Source: UBA1227 sp964539045 (GTDB taxonomy: Bacteria > Bacillota > Clostridia > Oscillospirales > Acutalibacteraceae). From it: 9,559 nt of DNA. Positions 7,029 through 9,559 of the stretch are shown one piece after another. The position numbers and the translations under genes were made by a program. The notes beneath the pieces are model-generated. The model was not told the origin of the DNA. It was given only the letters and a program-made list of their open reading frames with translations, and did no database searches. Location: the NCBI GenBank assembly GCA_964539045.1, contig CAZIHW010000068.1, forward strand, positions 1 through 9,559, written 5' to 3'. The stretch's first letter is position 1. The number at the start of each line of letters is the position of its first letter.

Positions 7029-7063
7029 CAAGGCAAGCTTTGAAACAATTCAAGGCTTGCCTT
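7029..7063 (-). terminator. Strong khpA-rimM intercistronic hairpin (leaky terminator or processing site)
   Basis: AAGGCAAGC (minus strand, 7063-7055) pairs with GCTTGCCTT (7038-7030). Inside, after one C/A mismatch, TTGAA pairs with TTCAA around a TTGT tetraloop, giving 14 pairs. The tail after the stem is GTTTACTAAT, a poor U run, so complete termination is doubtful. It begins 4 nt after the khpA stop. Likely roles are partial termination or protection of the rpsP-khpA message end, lowering rimM-trmD output. Confidence 0.6.
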
Positions 7064-7067
7064 ATAA

Positions 7068-7301
7068 TCAATCAATTTCCACTGCTACATGTGCATCGTT
7101 TTTATTAGCTGATGCACGCATAATTGTACGAATGGCCTTAGCGATACGACCCTGCTTACCTATAACCCTTCCCATATCATCGGGAGCAACATGGAGATGG
7201 TAAACAGTAACACCGTTTTCATTCGGCTCGTCAACATCTACAGTAACTGCAGACGGATCTTCTACAAGGCCCTGCGCAACTTTAATAAGTAATTCACGCA
7301 T
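7068..7301 (-). CDS. khpA: KH-domain RNA-binding protein KhpA (YlqC family)
   Basis: This 77-residue protein is one KH domain. GRVIGKQG (44-51) holds the GxxG loop that grips RNA; the following helix is RIAKAIRTIM. In streptococci and clostridia KhpA pairs with KhpB (Jag/EloR) and acts as a global RNA-binding partner linked to cell elongation; whether that applies here is inference. The ATG is preceded by GGAGGT with good spacing. It lies 15 bp after rpsP, its standard position in Firmicutes. Confidence 0.97.
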   Translation of the reverse strand: MRELLIKVAQGLVEDPSAVTVDVDEPNENGVTVYHLHVAPDDMGRVIGKQGRIAKAIRTIMRASANKNDAHVAVEID

Positions 7302-7316
7302 TATACGGACCTCCGA

Positions 7317-7562
7317 TTATTTTATAGAGCCTGACTTCTTGAGAAGTGCACGAACTGTATCTGTAGGCTGAGCACCGTTAGCTATCCACTGCTGAACCTT
7401 CTCATCGTCAACCTTGATAACTGCAGGATCCTTAGTCGGATCATAATAACCTATTTCCTCGATAAAACGTCCGTCACGAGGAAAACGTGAATCTGCTACT
7501 ACCAAGCGATAAAAAGGAGCCTTTTTAGCGCCCATTCTTCTAAGTCTGATTTTTACTGCCAT
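7317..7562 (-). CDS. rpsP: 30S ribosomal protein bS16
   Basis: bS16 stabilises 16S rRNA helices during 30S assembly. The 81 residues have the family opening MAVKIRLRRMGAKKAPFYR and the later GRFIEEIGYYDP (37-48 region) and GAQPTDTV. The start is the ATG at 7562, with GGAGG 8 nt upstream; five extra codons to 7577 would overlap that SD and are rejected. The gene lies 52 bp after ffh. No strong promoter is seen in that gap, so it is probably co-transcribed with ylxM-ffh. Confidence 0.98.
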   Translation of the reverse strand: MAVKIRLRRMGAKKAPFYRLVVADSRFPRDGRFIEEIGYYDPTKDPAVIKVDDEKVQQWIANGAQPTDTVRALLKKSGSIK

Positions 7563-7614
7563 TGTTAATTCCTCCAAAAATATAAATATACCAATTGATT
7601 AAGTAATGCTGTGT

Positions 7615-8988
7615 TTACACACCGAACTGACTGAAGTCGAGATTTGAAAGGTCATTCATATTCATGCCTCTGCTCATGCGCTTCATAGCTTTTCTTGACT
7701 TTTTGCTGTTCATCTGCTTAAACATCTTTTGCATTTGCCTGTACTGGGAAAGAAGTCTGTTTACATCTTCAACCTGCTGTCCGGCACCCGCAGCAATTCT
7801 GCGTTTTCTGGACGGATTGATTATGTCAGGATTTTCTCTCTCCTTCGGCGTCATAGACTGAATCAGCGCCTGAAGTCTGTCAAACTGCTTTTCGTCTATC
7901 TCTATATCTTTAGCCTTCTTTGAAAGTCCCGGTATCATGCCGAGAAGATCCTGCATAGGTCCGAGTTTTCTAACCTGCTGCAGGTTGTCAAGAAGGTCAT
8001 TAAGATCAAACTTATTCTTGCGGAGCTTCTTTTCGAGTTCGATAGCTTTCTGTTCATCGAACTCCTGTTCTGCTTTCTCTATGAGTGAGAGCATATCACC
8101 CATACCGAGTATTCTTGAAGCCATCCTGTCAGGGTGGAATATATCCAGATCGTCAAGTTTTTCACCTGTACCCACAAACTTGATCGGTTTTCCTGTGATA
8201 GCTCTTGCCGAAAGTGCGGCACCGCCTCGGGTATCACCGTCCAACTTGGTAAGTACCAAGCCGTCGAGTCCCACCGAATCATTGAAGGCGGATGCTACGT
8301 TTACCGCATCCTGACCTGTCATGGCATCTACAACAAGGAGTATCTCGTGAGGATGCACTTCCGACTTTATATTTTGGAGCTCTTCCATGAGAGCTTCATC
8401 CACATGCAATCGTCCTGCGGTATCAAGGAATACATAATCATATCCGTGATCCTTCGCAAGTTTCAATGACTCTTTTGCTATAATAACCGGGTTTTCCTGC
8501 CCCATCTCAAATACCGGGACACCAACCTGTTCTCCGACTACCTGTAATTGCTTTATGGCCGCCGGTCTGTAAACGTCACAAGCTACAAGGAGAGGCCTGT
8601 GTCCCTCACCTTTAAGTCGCTTGGCGATTTTCGCACAATGGGTTGTTTTACCTGAACCCTGTAAGCCGCACATCATGACTATTGTCGGAGGATGTGATGC
8701 CTGCGTAAGTCTCGTATGGGTACCGCCCATTAATTCTGTGAGTTCTTCGTTTACTATTTTAATAACCATCTGCGCCGGTGTAAGGCTTTTCATAACCTCG
8801 GCGCCTATGGCTCTTTCCGTTACTGCTGCAGTAAAGTCCTTTGCCACCTTGTAACTTACATCGGCTTCGAGCAATGCCAGGCGAACTTCCCGCATAGCCT
8901 CTTTTACATCCGATTCTGTTAAGGAGCCTTTACTTTTCAGTCTGGCAAACGCGGCTTCCAGCCTGTCTGACAATCCTTCAAATGCCAT
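7615..8988 (-). CDS. ffh: Signal recognition particle GTPase Ffh (SRP54)
   Basis: Ffh binds the SRP RNA and signal sequences emerging from the ribosome and docks with FtsY to deliver membrane proteins to SecYEG. The 457 residues show the N domain (1 to about 95), the G domain (about 100-295) and the M domain (about 300-457). GTPase motifs: P-loop GLQGSGKTT (108-116), DVYRPAAIKQLQ (138-149), DTAGR (189-193), TKLDGD (247-252) and the GGAALS insert. The M domain ends in a Met-rich, basic stretch (MFKQM, KAMKRMSRGMNMN) as expected for signal-sequence and RNA binding. The ATG follows the ylxM stop by 10 bp, and the stop codon merges with its SD (TAAGGAG), indicating coupling. The SRP RNA gene and ftsY are not in the window. 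Confidence 0.99.
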   Translation of the reverse strand: MAFEGLSDRLEAAFARLKSKGSLTESDVKEAMREVRLALLEADVSYKVAKDFTAAVTERAIGAEVMKSLTPAQMVIKIVNEELTELMGGTHTRLTQASHPPTIVMMCGLQGSGKTTHCAKIAKRLKGEGHRPLLVACDVYRPAAIKQLQVVGEQVGVPVFEMGQENPVIIAKESLKLAKDHGYDYVFLDTAGRLHVDEALMEELQNIKSEVHPHEILLVVDAMTGQDAVNVASAFNDSVGLDGLVLTKLDGDTRGGAALSARAITGKPIKFVGTGEKLDDLDIFHPDRMASRILGMGDMLSLIEKAEQEFDEQKAIELEKKLRKNKFDLNDLLDNLQQVRKLGPMQDLLGMIPGLSKKAKDIEIDEKQFDRLQALIQSMTPKERENPDIINPSRKRRIAAGAGQQVEDVNRLLSQYRQMQKMFKQMNSKKSRKAMKRMSRGMNMNDLSNLDFSQFGV

Positions 8989-8998
8989 ATACTACTCC

Positions 8999-9367
8999 TT
9001 ATTCGCTGAGCTGCTGCACAATAAGCTTTATTCTTACAACTGCGTCGTTTATGTCTCTTGAGAGACCTGTACGCATATTGTGATCATTTATAATCTCTGC
9101 ACAGTCGAGAATCTCTTCAAGACCGTCACGAACCTCTTCAAATCTCTTGGCAAGTCCGAGTCTCTGTTCCATATCATAAAGCTGGCTTTCTGCCCTCTTT
9201 ATAGCATCACGAACGCCCTGTCTTGTTATGCCTTCGTTCTCGGCGATCTCTGCAAGTGACAAATCGTCATTATAATAATATTCGATGAATGCTCTTTGCT
9301 TCTCGGTCAGCATATCACCGTAAAAGTCAAGCAGAACATTTATTACTTCAAAGTTCTTAGTCACCAC
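8999..9367 (-). CDS. ylxM: YlxM/p13-family helix-turn-helix protein of the SRP operon
   Basis: This 122-residue protein precedes ffh as in most Firmicutes. The N-terminal half resembles a sigma-70 region 4 helix-turn-helix: LTEKQRAFIEYYYNDDLS, then LAEIAENEGITRQGVRDAIKRAE (about 38-60). The C-terminal half is helical (about 70-120). In streptococci YlxM has been reported to bind SRP and modulate its GTPase; a DNA-binding role is suggested only by the fold. The start is a GTG at 9367 with AGAGG 8 nt upstream; a second GTG follows at once (9364). An out-of-frame ATG at 9369 overlaps it and stops after two codons. Confidence 0.95.
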   Translation of the reverse strand: MVTKNFEVINVLLDFYGDMLTEKQRAFIEYYYNDDLSLAEIAENEGITRQGVRDAIKRAESQLYDMEQRLGLAKRFEEVRDGLEEILDCAEIINDHNMRTGLSRDINDAVVRIKLIVQQLSE

Positions 9368-9390
9368 ATTTACCGCCTCTCTAAAGATTC

Positions 9391-9417
9391 TCGTGTAAAG
9401 CCAATTTCTTTACACGA
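9391..9417. promoter_or_regulatory. Perfect 10-bp inverted repeat over the ylxM-ffh transcription start
   Basis: TCGTGTAAAG and CTTTACACGA are exact inverse copies separated by 7 bp. The predicted transcription start (near 9414) falls inside, so the repeat covers roughly -3 to +24. It could be an operator for a dimeric repressor or a 5'-terminal mRNA hairpin. No T run follows, so it is not a terminator. Its core GTGTAAAG-N7-CTTTACAC recurs in the inverted repeat at 9513-9555. Confidence 0.7.
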
Positions 9418-9420
9418 AAC

Positions 9421-9449
9421 ATTATACTTATTGATATGCATCGTGTCAA
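9421..9449 (-). promoter_or_regulatory. Consensus sigma-A promoter of the ylxM-ffh operon
   Basis: TTGACA (9449-9444) and TATAAT (9426-9421) on the minus strand are both perfect and separated by exactly 17 bp. The predicted start is near 9414, giving a leader of about 47 nt before the ylxM GTG. No terminator is visible between ylxM and trmD apart from the khpA-rimM hairpin, so this promoter may drive all six genes. Confidence 0.93.
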
Positions 9450-9507
9450 GCATAAAATTTCTTTTATCTATGTACATTTCAGCATCCTTTTTGCATTATT
9501 TTTCGTC

Positions 9508-9555
9508 AAAAAACAACAACTTGTGTAAAGTGTTTTTCTTTACACAAGTTGTTGT
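9508..9555 (-). terminator. 18-bp perfect inverted repeat with T run; terminator of an upstream gene, possibly also an operator
   Basis: The arms at 9513-9530 and 9538-9555 are exact inverse copies (18 bp) around a 7-bp spacer. On the minus strand they are followed by T residues (9512-9508), as in an intrinsic terminator for a gene beyond the right edge. The stem is long and A/T-rich compared with the other terminators here. The inner 23 bp (GTGTAAAG-N7-CTTTACAC) match the repeat at 9391-9417 in sequence and spacing, and the centre lies about 120 bp upstream of the ylxM start site. Confidence 0.6.
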
Positions 9556-9559
9556 GGGT

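Noticed and set aside
7585..7593. TGGTATATT extended -10 before rpsP as an internal promoter.
   Set aside because: There is no -35 at 16-18 bp, and the start would lie almost on the rpsP SD.
7611..7621. GTGTTTACAC at the end of ffh as a third copy of the ylxM-region palindrome.
   Set aside because: It is a short palindrome with a 2-bp centre, lacks the GTGTAAAG-N7-CTTTACAC layout and lies at a coding end.
9513..9555. CRISPR-like repeat or attachment site at the right edge.
   Set aside because: There is no regularly spaced direct repeat, no tRNA and no integrase; the structure is a single inverted repeat with a T run.

Overview
The window carries a housekeeping block read entirely from the minus strand. 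There are twelve real genes, and every plus-strand reading frame is a shadow of one of them. Gene content and order (ylxM-ffh, rpsP-khpA-rimM-trmD, rsmD-coaD), an HPr with both His15 and Ser46, SD sequences of AGGAGG type, consensus sigma-A promoters and moderate-to-low GC all point to a low-GC Gram-positive of the class Clostridia (Eubacteriales). A DUF4830-type protein, and a coiled-coil gene next to coaD, fit the Oscillospiraceae/Lachnospiraceae side of that class. I cannot name a genus. No rRNA, tRNA, CRISPR array, transposon or phage gene is visible.

Reading in the direction of transcription (high to low coordinates). (1) 9559-9368 is a regulatory region. It holds a terminator-like 18-bp inverted repeat, a perfect sigma-A promoter and a second inverted repeat over the transcription start that shares the same core. 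(2) ylxM and ffh form the SRP unit for co-translational membrane targeting. After a 52-bp gap come rpsP, khpA, rimM and trmD, which supply ribosomal protein bS16, an RNA chaperone, a 30S maturation factor and a tRNA m1G37 methyltransferase. A strong hairpin separates khpA from rimM. The rplS gene that usually follows trmD is absent. (3) ptsH (HPr) is a single gene with its own promoter and a strong terminator. (4) uvrC starts only 24 nt after that terminator. (5) A strong extended -10 promoter drives rsmD, coaD and a long hendecad-repeat coiled-coil gene as a tight operon closed by a terminator. (6) A DUF4830-type membrane-anchored protein overlaps by 11 bp an RsuA-type 16S rRNA pseudouridine synthase, which runs off the left edge.

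The common theme is translation: SRP, ribosome assembly, rRNA and tRNA modification. One gene each for carbon-catabolite signalling (ptsH), nucleotide excision repair (uvrC) and CoA synthesis (coaD) is interleaved. The parts least explained by known biology are the paired GTGTAAAG-N7-CTTTACAC palindromes around the SRP promoter, the unusually long coiled-coil protein after coaD, and the terminator sitting almost on top of the uvrC ribosome binding site. I see no convincing new multi-gene system in the window.
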